Origin: an uncultured Verrucomicrobiota bacterium
GTDB lineage: Bacteria > Verrucomicrobiota > Verrucomicrobiae > Opitutales > Opitutaceae
Reading direction: 5' to 3'
Length of the DNA: 14,398 nt
Assembly (NCBI GenBank): GCA_946482165.1
Contig: CAMLQS010000108.1
Coordinates: 1-14,398, forward strand
Shown: one piece after another, positions 1 through 7,530 of the stretch
How positions within the stretch are numbered: the first letter of the stretch is position 1
Layout: every line of letters starts with the position of its first letter
Notes under the pieces: model-generated
What the model saw: the letters and a program-made list of their open reading frames with translations, nothing else
Databases searched by the model: none
Told to the model about the DNA's origin: nothing
Translations under genes and position numbers: made by a program

Positions 1-183
1 CTCGTGCACCAGCGCGGTGGGTTGAAGCGTGTGCCCTGCGGATTCTGCAGCCATCCGTGCCGCCGCGAGCCCGCGCAACTCGTCATAAACAAGAGGCAGA
101 AGTCGCTCGCTCGCCATCGCCTCGCCGCGCGCGACGGCTTCCAAGAGCAGGGTGACATCGTTTCTCTGGGGCTCGGAAGGCAT
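1..183 (-). CDS. ECF-like RNA polymerase sigma factor, N-terminal fragment cut by the window edge
   Basis: This is the first 61 codons of a minus-strand gene that runs off the left edge; the frame is open from the ATG at 183 to base 1. The visible protein has the features of the PVC-type ECF sigma family (Pfam Sigma70_ECF, TIGR02999-like): an opening segment reading VTLLLEAVARGEAMASERLL, then LPLVYDELRGLAAARM, then HTLQPTALVHE, which is the hallmark start of sigma region 2 in this family. Regions 2 and 4 proper lie outside the window. Such factors direct RNA polymerase to small regulons and are often co-encoded with Ser/Thr kinases in Planctomycetes and Verrucomicrobia. The start is chosen because the family homology begins close to this Met; no Shine-Dalgarno sequence precedes it. 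It is divergent from the lyase gene at 550, but nothing in the sequence shows that it controls that gene. Confidence 0.88.
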   Translation of the reverse strand, partial: MPSEPQRNDVTLLLEAVARGEAMASERLLPLVYDELRGLAAARMAAESAGHTLQPTALVHE

Positions 184-206
184 GGAGCGGGGCGAGCCGA
201 TGTCTT

Positions 207-222
207 GTGGCGAAATCGCCAC
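207..222. promoter_or_regulatory. Perfect 7-bp inverted repeat upstream of the sigma gene, possible operator
   Basis: The arms GTGGCGA (207-213) and TCGCCAC (216-222) are perfectly complementary and separated by two bases. The right arm ends 39 bases upstream of the sigma-factor ATG at 183. The compact dyad resembles a dimeric repressor site, or a tiny hairpin in the 5' leader. There is no T-tract, so it is not a terminator. The binding protein is unknown; this is inference from symmetry and position only. Confidence 0.3.
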
Positions 223-315
223 TTGCCAAGACAAGCGCGCTTTCGAGCTCGTATCCATCTGCGATTACACCGCGACGGAGCGATCAACCCTGGCCGCGGG
301 AGCGAGTGCCTGAAC

Positions 316-370
316 GTGGCACGGGCGTCCCGCCCGTGAAGTGCGAACATGGGCGGGATGCCCACGCCAC
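316..370. repeat. PVC-type intergenic palindromic repeat (HGRDAHAT-encoding, REP/MITE-like)
   Basis: This 55-base imperfect palindrome has two 23-base arms, 316-338 and 348-370, that match in 19 of 23 positions after reverse complementing, around a 9-base centre. The left arm itself contains the smaller palindrome ACGGGCGTCCCGCCCGT (321-337). In one plus-strand frame the element reads TGVPPV, then HGRDAHAT. From memory, these peptides recur in spurious hypothetical proteins across Verrucomicrobia, Planctomycetes and Lentisphaerae, because the DNA element is dispersed between genes. Only one copy is seen here. It is non-coding; whether it is mobile or acts as an RNA hairpin at gene ends is unknown. 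Confidence 0.7.
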
Positions 371-549
371 CGGAACGCGCGGCGAGACAGTCTTCTGAAA
401 ACGTGGCGGATTCTGGCGGCGGACGGCGCTTTTCCCCCGAACCCCACCCCCGGCCTGCCGCCGACCACCCCACCCCGCTCCATCGGAGCCTACCCCGTTT
501 CGCCCGCACCGGGCGATACCTCGCCTATGGCGAACCCAACCCCAAACAC

Positions 550-3393
550 ATGAAACGCATAAACGCAGTTATCACCCTCGGAGCATCCCTGCTCCTGCTC
601 GCGCTCAGTCGCCCCGAAGCGCGCGCCTACACCCACCCCTGCATTCCAGCCACCACGCAGGACTTGGACGCCATCAAGGCCAACCTCGACAAGGAGCCGT
701 GGAAAACGGGCTACGCCCAGCTCCTGGCCACGTGGAATCCCAATTACGTGCCGCAGCCGTATGCGACCGTCACCCGCAATCCCAACTTGAACCTCACCGC
801 GTGGGGCAAGGACATGGGCGCCATCTATAATTATGCGCGGTTGTGGTATTTCACCGGCAACGACGCCTACGCCCAGAAAGCTCGCGAGATCCTCCTCGCG
901 TGGGCGAACACGCAGACGACCATGGGCGGCAATGAAGCCGGCCTTGCGCTCGGCGACGCCGCTTACGCTTACGCCGGCGGCGCGAGCATCCTGCGCGCTT
1001 GGTCGGGATGGAGTGCTGCCGATACCACAGCGGTCAAAAACCTCTTCCTGAATGTTTACTGGCCCGCGACCGCCAACCCTTGGCACCTCGCCGGACCCGC
1101 CAATAAAGGCGACATAAACATGTCGGCCGGCATCGCCATCGCCCTTTTCTGCGATGACACCGCCAAGTTCGACAGCGTGTTTGACATGTATCGCAGCTAT
1201 CCAGGCGCCGGTCTGCCCAACACTCTGGCTATCGGGGAAATGGGCGAGTCGGGGCGCGACGCGGGCCACGCCTATGGTAGCCTTCTCGGCAAAGCCTTCG
1301 TCGCCGAATGCGCTTGGAAACAAGGCATCGACCTCTACTCCGAGTGGGACAACCGCCTCCTGGCCGTCGGCGAATACTACTGCCGAAACACCTTTCTTCT
1401 GGATAATCCCTTCGTGCACTACGGCACCGTCGATTACCTCTATACCGAGAATGCGGAAGGGCCTTACGGCGCCAATCGTGCGGCTCTTTATCTCCTCCAA
1501 AACGCCTATAAGAACCGCAAGGGACTGCCCACGCCTTGGATCGACCGCAAACTCGCGGAACAGTGGGTGGACCTTAACAACTTCATGTATGCCAGGACGG
1601 CGGACTTCAGCACCGCTACTCCACCGGCGGCGGTTGTTCGCCCAGCAGTTTCCTTGGCCTCCAGCGGTTTGACGCTGACGACGCTTGGTAATAATTCCGC
1701 GGGTCGCAGCTCTTCTTACGCCAACGGCGTCTGGACGCTGACCGGCGCTGGAACCGATGTCTGGAACGATGTCACCGATGACTGCCAGTTTGCTTATCAA
1801 ACAATGACGGGGGACTGCGCCATTGTCGCCCGGGTCACCTCGGTTCAGGCAACCACTGCTTCCACGAAGGCGGGGGTGATGATTCGCGACAATCTTTCCG
1901 CCACCGTTTCACAGCGAGCCTGGAATGCGATTATGCCCACCAGTCCCACCCAGGTGCAAGGCCGCCTGAAGGGCTCGACTGAAAACTGGGCAGGAAGGGT
2001 CGTGCAGACGACCAGCCTGCCTTCCGGCATGCCATACTGGGTCAAAGCGGAACGCAGAGGCAACTTCATCACCATCTACAGTTCACCAGATGGCACCAGT
2101 TGGTCGCCAAATGTGTGTTCCTACTTCGCCAATCTGCCCTCCACCCTCTACATCGGCCTGTTCACCGTGAGCGGATCTTCCACCGCCACCACCACCGCCA
2201 CCTTCGACAACGTGGCCTTCACCGGCGGCACAGGCGGCTTGGTGACGACTCCGGCGGCTCCGGCCGCCCTGCTAGCCTCCGGCTCAGCCAAGGCCGTCAC
2301 CCTGCGTTGGCTGCCTTCCTTCGGCGCCACCGCCTATGACGTGCTCCGCTCCACCACCTCCGGCAGCGGCTATACCGCCATCGCCAGCAACCTGACCGCC
2401 AACAAGACCAGCTACATGGACACGACGGCGGCCGCAGGCACGACCTACTACTATGTGGTCCGGGCGAAGAACTCCGCCGGCACCAGCGGCAACTCGCCGC
2501 AGTTCGGCGACGCCCTGCAGGCCTCCCCGATGGTCAACCTCGCCTTCGGCGGCACGGCCACGGACAGCGCTCACATCACCGGGCAGGAAGGTATTTACGC
2601 CTTCGACAGCAACGCGGGCTCCAAGTGGTTCAACAACAACGTGGCCCCCACCGGCTGGATCCAGTATGACTTCGGCGCGAACAACGCGCAGGTCGTCAAG
2701 CGCTACACGGTGAGCAGTGGCAACGACGTGCCCGGGCGCGATCCGAAGGACTGGAGCTTCCTCGGCTCGCAAGACGGTTCCGGCTGGACCACCCTCGATT
2801 CGAAGAGCAACCAGACCTTCGCCAATCGGTATCAGCAAAACACCTACGCGATCGCCAACACCACCGCCTACCGATACTACCGGCTCGACATCACCGCCAA
2901 CAGTGGCGCCACGGGCGTGCAGCTCTCCGAACTCGGGCTCTGGGGCGACACCGGCCGCACCGTTCCCGACGGCCGCTATGCCTTCGCGAGCCGCCTGAGC
3001 AACAAGGTCATCGACCTTTTCAACGGCGGCACCGCCGACGGCACCGATGCGATTCAGTGGGGCTGGAACGGTGGCAACGACCAGAAGTGGGACCTCGTGT
3101 ATCTCGGCAACGGCCAGTATAAGCTGACCGGCGTGGCCAGCGGCAAACTGCTCGAAATCTTGGGTGCCTCCACTGCAAACGGCGGAACCGTCCAGATCTG
3201 GCCCTCGAACAATCCCAACTGCCAGAAGTGGACCGTCAGGCCCGCGGGCGACGGCTTCTTCAAGCTCCTGAACGTCAACAGCGGCAAGTCGCTCGACATC
3301 CAGAATAACTCGACCGCCGATGGAGCGGCCATCCTCCAGTATAACGACATCGGAGCCAACAATCAGCAATGGCTGATGCCCATCGCGCCCTGA
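550..3393 (+). CDS. Secreted alginate-lyase-family protein with beta-sandwich, Fn3, CBM32-like and ricin-type lectin modules
   Basis: The 947-residue product begins with a signal peptide (1-26, ending EARA before YTHP). Residues about 27-350 resemble the (alpha/alpha) toroid alginate-lyase family (Pfam PF05426) and carry ESGRDAGH at 233-240, a motif shared with the other two lyases here; His240 is a candidate catalytic residue. Next come a DUF1349-like concanavalin-type sandwich (about 370-558), an Fn3 domain (565-655), an F5/8C (CBM32-like) domain (660-800) and a ricin-B beta-trefoil (804-945) with QKW, QKW and QQW repeats at 845, 892 and 939. It probably cleaves a uronate-containing polysaccharide by beta-elimination outside the cytoplasm, with the lectin modules holding the enzyme on substrate; the true substrate is unknown. 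The start at 550 is chosen because the signal peptide begins there; the open frame reaches back to 349 through low-complexity sequence. No Shine-Dalgarno sequence is visible. The gene converges on the minus-strand block and shares its terminator. Confidence 0.9.
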   Translation: MKRINAVITLGASLLLLALSRPEARAYTHPCIPATTQDLDAIKANLDKEPWKTGYAQLLATWNPNYVPQPYATVTRNPNLNLTAWGKDMGAIYNYARLWYFTGNDAYAQKAREILLAWANTQTTMGGNEAGLALGDAAYAYAGGASILRAWSGWSAADTTAVKNLFLNVYWPATANPWHLAGPANKGDINMSAGIAIALFCDDTAKFDSVFDMYRSYPGAGLPNTLAIGEMGESGRDAGHAYGSLLGKAFVAECAWKQGIDLYSEWDNRLLAVGEYYCRNTFLLDNPFVHYGTVDYLYTENAEGPYGANRAALYLLQNAYKNRKGLPTPWIDRKLAEQWVDLNNFMYARTADFSTATPPAAVVRPAVSLASSGLTLTTLGNNSAGRSSSYANGVWTLTGAGTDVWNDVTDDCQFAYQTMTGDCAIVARVTSVQATTASTKAGVMIRDNLSATVSQRAWNAIMPTSPTQVQGRLKGSTENWAGRVVQTTSLPSGMPYWVKAERRGNFITIYSSPDGTSWSPNVCSYFANLPSTLYIGLFTVSGSSTATTTATFDNVAFTGGTGGLVTTPAAPAALLASGSAKAVTLRWLPSFGATAYDVLRSTTSGSGYTAIASNLTANKTSYMDTTAAAGTTYYYVVRAKNSAGTSGNSPQFGDALQASPMVNLAFGGTATDSAHITGQEGIYAFDSNAGSKWFNNNVAPTGWIQYDFGANNAQVVKRYTVSSGNDVPGRDPKDWSFLGSQDGSGWTTLDSKSNQTFANRYQQNTYAIANTTAYRYYRLDITANSGATGVQLSELGLWGDTGRTVPDGRYAFASRLSNKVIDLFNGGTADGTDAIQWGWNGGNDQKWDLVYLGNGQYKLTGVASGKLLEILGASTANGGTVQIWPSNNPNCQKWTVRPAGDGFFKLLNVNSGKSLDIQNNSTADGAAILQYNDIGANNQQWLMPIAP

Positions 3394-3434
3394 CCTGACG
3401 CGTCCCCGGCTGATCGCCCTCGAAACAAACAAAC

Positions 3435-3470
3435 CGCGCCGCGCCCTCTCCCGGCGCGGCGCGTTCTTTT
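3435..3470. terminator. Strong bidirectional intrinsic terminator
   Basis: A perfect 11-bp GC-only stem, CGCGCCGCGCC (3435-3445) with GGCGCGGCGCG (3453-3463), closes a 7-base loop. It is followed on the plus strand by TTCTTTT and flanked on the other side by an A-rich run (AAACAAACAAAC), which is T-rich on the minus strand. It lies 42 bases after the stop of the plus-strand lyase and 47 bases after the stop of the GH43 gene, so it can terminate both converging transcripts. Confidence 0.9.
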
Positions 3471-3509
3471 CCGCGGTCTCGGAGGTGACCGGGATCAGCG
3501 TTTTACGCC

Positions 3510-4913
3510 CTAGCGCACGCTCCACTCGATGACGCCGATGTCGGCTCCCTTCACATCATCGGGGAACACGAGGCGCAGGTAGCGGGCGGCGACCGGCTTC
3601 TCGATCATGATCGGAGAACCCTTCGTCGGCGCGGCGCCAAAATCCGCCAGCGTGACCCAGGTGGCGCTGTCGACGGAGGCCTCGATGTGGAAACGGAGCG
3701 GCTTCCACGCGTATTCGGGACGGATCAGCTGGCGGACGATCTTCCGCTCCTCGCCAAGATCGAGCTGGAGCCAGCCGCCCTTCGCGTCGGCCGCGGGTTT
3801 CCAGCGGGTGGCGTAGTTGTCATCCACTACGCAGGCCGGGCTCGCGTTTTCGTCGACCGAGCCGGACGCCGTGGCGCGCGCGGCGGCGGAGAATTTGGCG
3901 AGCGACTCCTCGCGACCTTGCACAAAGCCGGGGCCCTCGTGGGTGGGAACGACCTTCTCGATGCGGCCGTCGGGAGTGAAGACGATGGGATCGACGCAGG
4001 TCTGGCGGCCGATGAACTTCCGATTAAACGGGATGCTGTGCCGGTGGTAGAGGATGTAGTCCCGGCCCTCTCGCCGGAAGAGCGTGTGGTGGCCGGGGCT
4101 GACGACGTTGACGGACTTGTCCGTCACGAGGATCGGGCTGCCGGGCCCCTCGACGAAGGGGCCGAGCGGCGACTTCGAAACGGCGTAGTGCACACGGTAG
4201 TCTTCCTCGACGGTCTTGCCCGCGGAGTAGGTGAGAAAATAGAGCCCGTGGCGCTTCACCACGACCGGTCCCTCGAAATAGTTGGCCGGAGTGACGTCGC
4301 TCACCTCGCCGTCGAAAGTCACCATGTCGGGCTTGAGCTTCACCAGCCAGCAGCGGCCGTTTTTCCAGCCGTGGCCGGAGCCCCAGTAAAGGTAGGCCTG
4401 GCCGTCGTCATCGATGAAATACTCGGCGTCGATCATGTGGTAGCCGGGCTTGAAGTCCCACGGGATGAGCTGCCGGCCATCGTCGAACACGTTGCGCCAC
4501 GGCCCGAGCGGATGATCGGCCACGCCGGCCCACACCTCGTTCCCCACGGAAACGACCATGTGATACTTGCCGTCCGTCCCCTTCACCACGGAGGGCGCCC
4601 ATACGCCGGCCGCCTTCGACTTCGGGCTGGTGCAGGCCTCCTTGGTCGGCCAGTTGAGCGCGCGGTAGGTCCAGTTCTTGAAATCCGAGGACTCCCAGCA
4701 ACCGAGCGTCCTGTCGCCCCACGGATCGAGCGTGGCGTAGATGTAGGCCTTGCCGCCCTCCTCGACCAGCGAGGGGTCGGCGTAGTAGCCGGGAAGGATA
4801 GGATTGGCCGAATGCGGCGCCCGCCCCGGGGGGAACTCGCCGGGGGCCGCGACGGCACCAAGCGGAAGCGCTCCGAGAGCAAGCAGCGGAAGCAGACGAA
4901 GGGTGGGAATCAT
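3510..4913 (-). CDS. Secreted GH43-family glycosidase with C-terminal CBM32-like domain
   Basis: The 467-residue protein has a signal peptide (1-23, ending AVAA). Residues about 35-325 form a five-bladed beta-propeller of glycoside hydrolase family 43. The expected acidic triad is visible: Asp46 in YYADPS as general base, Asp162 in MIDAEYF as pKa modulator and Glu214 in YFEGP as general acid. Residues about 340-465 are an F5/8C (CBM32-like) sandwich with NYATRW, GGWLQLDLG and AARYLRLVF. GH43 enzymes are mostly alpha-L-arabinofuranosidases, beta-xylosidases or exo-galactanases; I cannot assign the subfamily. The start at 4913 is set by the signal peptide; the frame stays open upstream but into the GH35 gene. 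It is last in the minus-strand block, 59 bases after GH35, so co-transcription is likely. Role inferred: removal of arabinose, xylose or galactose side groups from oligosaccharides outside the cytoplasm. Confidence 0.93.
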   Translation of the reverse strand: MIPTLRLLPLLALGALPLGAVAAPGEFPPGRAPHSANPILPGYYADPSLVEEGGKAYIYATLDPWGDRTLGCWESSDFKNWTYRALNWPTKEACTSPKSKAAGVWAPSVVKGTDGKYHMVVSVGNEVWAGVADHPLGPWRNVFDDGRQLIPWDFKPGYHMIDAEYFIDDDGQAYLYWGSGHGWKNGRCWLVKLKPDMVTFDGEVSDVTPANYFEGPVVVKRHGLYFLTYSAGKTVEEDYRVHYAVSKSPLGPFVEGPGSPILVTDKSVNVVSPGHHTLFRREGRDYILYHRHSIPFNRKFIGRQTCVDPIVFTPDGRIEKVVPTHEGPGFVQGREESLAKFSAAARATASGSVDENASPACVVDDNYATRWKPAADAKGGWLQLDLGEERKIVRQLIRPEYAWKPLRFHIEASVDSATWVTLADFGAAPTKGSPIMIEKPVAARYLRLVFPDDVKGADIGVIEWSVR

Positions 4914-4972
4914 GGGTGGGAACAAGAAGAGGGTGTGCGAAAGGTGGTATCCTGGCAGGAGCAAACGCGCGT

Positions 4973-7474
4973 TCAAGGCGCGGAAGCGTCGGGATAGGGC
5001 GAGACCTCCGCGGCGCGAAGTTCGGCGCCGTTGATCGTCTGGCGCAAGCCGAGCATGAGCACGTTTCTCCGGCCCTCGCCGAAGTTCAGCCAGCACTCGG
5101 GCAGGTAATACTCGCGCTGCGGCCCGAGCTCCCAATGGCGGCCGATGTCGCGGCCGTTGAGCCACATGAAGCCGTTGCCGGAGGCGTCGAGCAGGAGCCG
5201 CCACGGAATCGACGCGGCCTTGGGCGAAGAAAGCTCGGGCAACTCGAACTCGATCCGATACCACGTCACGAGGCCGTCGCGCCGGCCGTGGGGCTGGATG
5301 CCGTTGCCTTTGCGCGCGATGGCCCGGTCGGTGTCGAGCGAGACCTTTTCCCAGCCTTGCGGCGAGAAATCGGGGCGTGTCCAGCCGGCGGATACGCCGC
5401 CGAGGTCGAGCGCGACCTGCCAGTCGAGCGGCTTCGCGATCGCGGTCTCGTCGGCGGCGAGGCCGAGGCCGGCGCGCCGGACGCCGCTCAACTCCTCCAT
5501 CGGGATGTAGCCGTGCTCGTGGCCGATGTTTTCGTAGAGCAGCACGATCTCGTTCTCGCCGGCGCGAAGGAGGCCGCCGACATCGAAGCGGTTGTCGAAC
5601 TCGTCGGGGCGGATGCGATCAAAGGAGAGCTTCTTGTTGCGCGTGGCGGCGGCGGCGTAGGCTTCGTCCGGATACAGGCGACCGGCCAGGCGGCCGTTGA
5701 CCTGCGCGGTGACGAGATCGCGGCTGAACGAGTTGACGAGCAGGCGGCCGAAGCGGGCGGTGTCGGACTCCGGGAGCGAAAAGCGGGCCCGGTAGAGCAC
5801 GTAACGCTGGTCGCTGACACCGAGCTCGGGCAGCGACTTGTCGGCGGGCAGCGCCTGCCAACGGCCCTCGAGCGGGTCGGGGCGCTTGAGCGCGGAGGCG
5901 ATGCGCAGCGGCGCGGGCAGGCGCGGGGCGGGCGGGACGGCCTGGGTTTTCGGATACCAGACCCCTTGGGCGGCGGTCTTGCCGGCCGGGATCACGAGCA
6001 CCTTGGCGCCGAGGTCGGCGAGAGAGTATTCCACCTCGAAGGGCGGGATCGTGGCGGCGCCCGCGTCGGCGGCGTTGGTGCGGACGAGCACGCGGTTACC
6101 CACCTGGTGGAAATTGTAGATCGGGCCGTCGGGCCGGGTGATCTTGCCGGGGACGACGGTGAGCTTTCCGGAGGCGGGGTTCTTGGCGTCGGTGTTGTGC
6201 AGGAAGACGAAACGGGTGCCGTCGGGCGCGACGCGGACGCCGCCAAAGAGGGATGCGGGGGCGCCTTGGAGTTCGCAGGGGCCGCCCTCGGCGCGGACGA
6301 GGCGCGAGGCGTGGTCGCGGACGAATTCGTTCACACCTTTCGCAACGTAGTATTTCGGGCTCAACGCGCCCCATTCACGGATGGCGGCGTTGTAATCGTA
6401 GGTGGTGGTCTGCCCGCGCGCGCCCCAGCCGCCGAAGTGGGTGCCGCCGGTGAACATGTAGGGATTGAGCCCCGTGGCGCCGCCGAGCAGGGACATCCAG
6501 TGGATGGCGTTGAAGTGGCGCGCGTCGGAGTAGTTTTCCTCGCTCAGGCGCTCGCCGACGAGGGAGAACCAGCCGCCTTGCAGCTCGGTGACGAAGGCGG
6601 GGGCCTTCGGCTGCCGGGCGCGCAGGGAGACCATGCGCTGCGCGCAGCCGGGCGCGCCGTCGAGCGGGACGTAGAGGTTGTCGCAGTCGAAGACCTGCGA
6701 GAGCACCGGGTCGGCGCTGCCGCGAGTCTCCTCGGTGCGGCAGGTGAAGATCGGCACCTCGACGCCGGACTTTTTCACGGCGCCGTAGAGGGCGCGCAGG
6801 AGCTTCGTTTTGTCGGGAACGGACGCCTTGAAGTAGTCATACTCGTTCTCGATCTGGACGAGGATGACGCCCTTGGCGCCCTTCGGCTTGCGGGTGATCT
6901 GCTCGCGGGCGAAGACCCGGCACACGGCCTCATACCAATGGACGCTCCACGCGATGTGCGCGTCGTCGCCGCTGCGGAGCCAGAAATCTTTCCCCGTCCA
7001 CGGATTGAATTTCGCGAGCCAGCGCGGGTAGCCGCCCCCACCCCACTCCGCGCAAATAAAGGGACCGGGGCGAACGATGGTGTAGAGGCCGAACTCCTCG
7101 TGCGCCATCTTCAGCCAAGCCTCGAACTCGGAGAGATCGACCTTGGAAAAATCGTCGAGGCCGGCGGGCAGGTCGCGTTCGTGCCAGTTCCACGGGATGT
7201 AGGTTTCGACGGTGTTAAAGCCGGCGTCCTTGATCTTCTGAAAGCGGTCGCGCCACAGCTCCTGCGGAGTCCGGTAGTAGTGGAAAGCGGCGGCGGAGAG
7301 AAAAAAGTCCCGGCCTTCGATCTGGAGGCAGTGACCGTCGTAACGGATACGTTCGGGATGCGAAAAAAGCGGCGCGGGCGCGCCGGACTGAGTCTCAGCC
7401 CGGACCGGCGAGAAAGCCGCCGCCAGCGCGGCAAAGGCGAAGACGGACAGCGGGAGGGCAAATGGCAGCTTCAT
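4973..7474 (-). CDS. Secreted GH35 beta-galactosidase-like glycosidase
   Basis: The 833-residue protein has a signal peptide (1-26, ending PVRA). Residues about 45-390 are a GH35 TIM barrel with the family's landmarks: the FHYYRTP strand at 64-70, RPGPFICAEW at 135-144, the acid/base Glu211 in VQIENEY and the nucleophile Glu297 in FVTELQGGW. The later part (about 395-520, 555-665 and 685-825) holds beta-sandwich domains typical of multi-domain GH35s, ending with WLNGRDIGRHW and YYLPECWL, as in plant and Bacteroidetes relatives. The expected reaction is exo-hydrolysis of terminal beta-galactose. The substrate loop after the RPGPFICAEW strand reads GGGGYPRWL where characterised GH35s usually read EFGGLPAWL, so specificity may differ. 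The start at 7474 is set by the signal peptide. It sits 56 bases after the Fn3-bearing lyase and 59 bases before GH43, consistent with one operon. Confidence 0.94.
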   Translation of the reverse strand: MKLPFALPLSVFAFAALAAAFSPVRAETQSGAPAPLFSHPERIRYDGHCLQIEGRDFFLSAAAFHYYRTPQELWRDRFQKIKDAGFNTVETYIPWNWHERDLPAGLDDFSKVDLSEFEAWLKMAHEEFGLYTIVRPGPFICAEWGGGGYPRWLAKFNPWTGKDFWLRSGDDAHIAWSVHWYEAVCRVFAREQITRKPKGAKGVILVQIENEYDYFKASVPDKTKLLRALYGAVKKSGVEVPIFTCRTEETRGSADPVLSQVFDCDNLYVPLDGAPGCAQRMVSLRARQPKAPAFVTELQGGWFSLVGERLSEENYSDARHFNAIHWMSLLGGATGLNPYMFTGGTHFGGWGARGQTTTYDYNAAIREWGALSPKYYVAKGVNEFVRDHASRLVRAEGGPCELQGAPASLFGGVRVAPDGTRFVFLHNTDAKNPASGKLTVVPGKITRPDGPIYNFHQVGNRVLVRTNAADAGAATIPPFEVEYSLADLGAKVLVIPAGKTAAQGVWYPKTQAVPPAPRLPAPLRIASALKRPDPLEGRWQALPADKSLPELGVSDQRYVLYRARFSLPESDTARFGRLLVNSFSRDLVTAQVNGRLAGRLYPDEAYAAAATRNKKLSFDRIRPDEFDNRFDVGGLLRAGENEIVLLYENIGHEHGYIPMEELSGVRRAGLGLAADETAIAKPLDWQVALDLGGVSAGWTRPDFSPQGWEKVSLDTDRAIARKGNGIQPHGRRDGLVTWYRIEFELPELSSPKAASIPWRLLLDASGNGFMWLNGRDIGRHWELGPQREYYLPECWLNFGEGRRNVLMLGLRQTINGAELRAAEVSPYPDASAP

Positions 7475-7530
7475 AAGATCAGAAAAAAGAGAGGGCCCAT
7501 GGAGTGTGGTGTGGACGGAGGGCGCGGGCG

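Larger units (their letters stand above)
184..549. other. Divergent intergenic region between sigma factor and lyase gene
   Basis: This 366-base stretch separates two divergent starts (183 minus, 550 plus). It holds the 7-bp inverted repeat at 207-222 and the palindromic repeat at 316-370. Just before the lyase start there are two short hairpins: CGCCC/GGGCG at 501-515 and TCGCC/GGCGA at 521-533. I found no convincing -35/-10 pair for either gene. The 63 bases 420-482 are strongly C-rich on the plus strand. Open frames here are short and have no recognisable product, so I call no gene. Confidence 0.7.

Noticed and set aside
216..232. Sigma-54 promoter (TGGCAAG on the minus strand)
   Set aside because: The -12 TTGCA-type element is absent at the required spacing.
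4..339. 111-codon plus-strand open frame at the left edge
   Set aside because: Antisense to the ECF sigma fragment, which has strong family motifs, and it then runs into the palindromic repeat.
349..549. N-terminal extension of the plus-strand lyase back to an ATG at 349
   Set aside because: The extra 67 residues are Pro/Arg-rich, start inside the palindromic repeat and precede a perfect signal peptide at 550.
490..1800. 436-codon minus-strand open frame over the plus-strand lyase
   Set aside because: Antisense to a clear alginate-lyase domain; composition is typical of a shadow frame.
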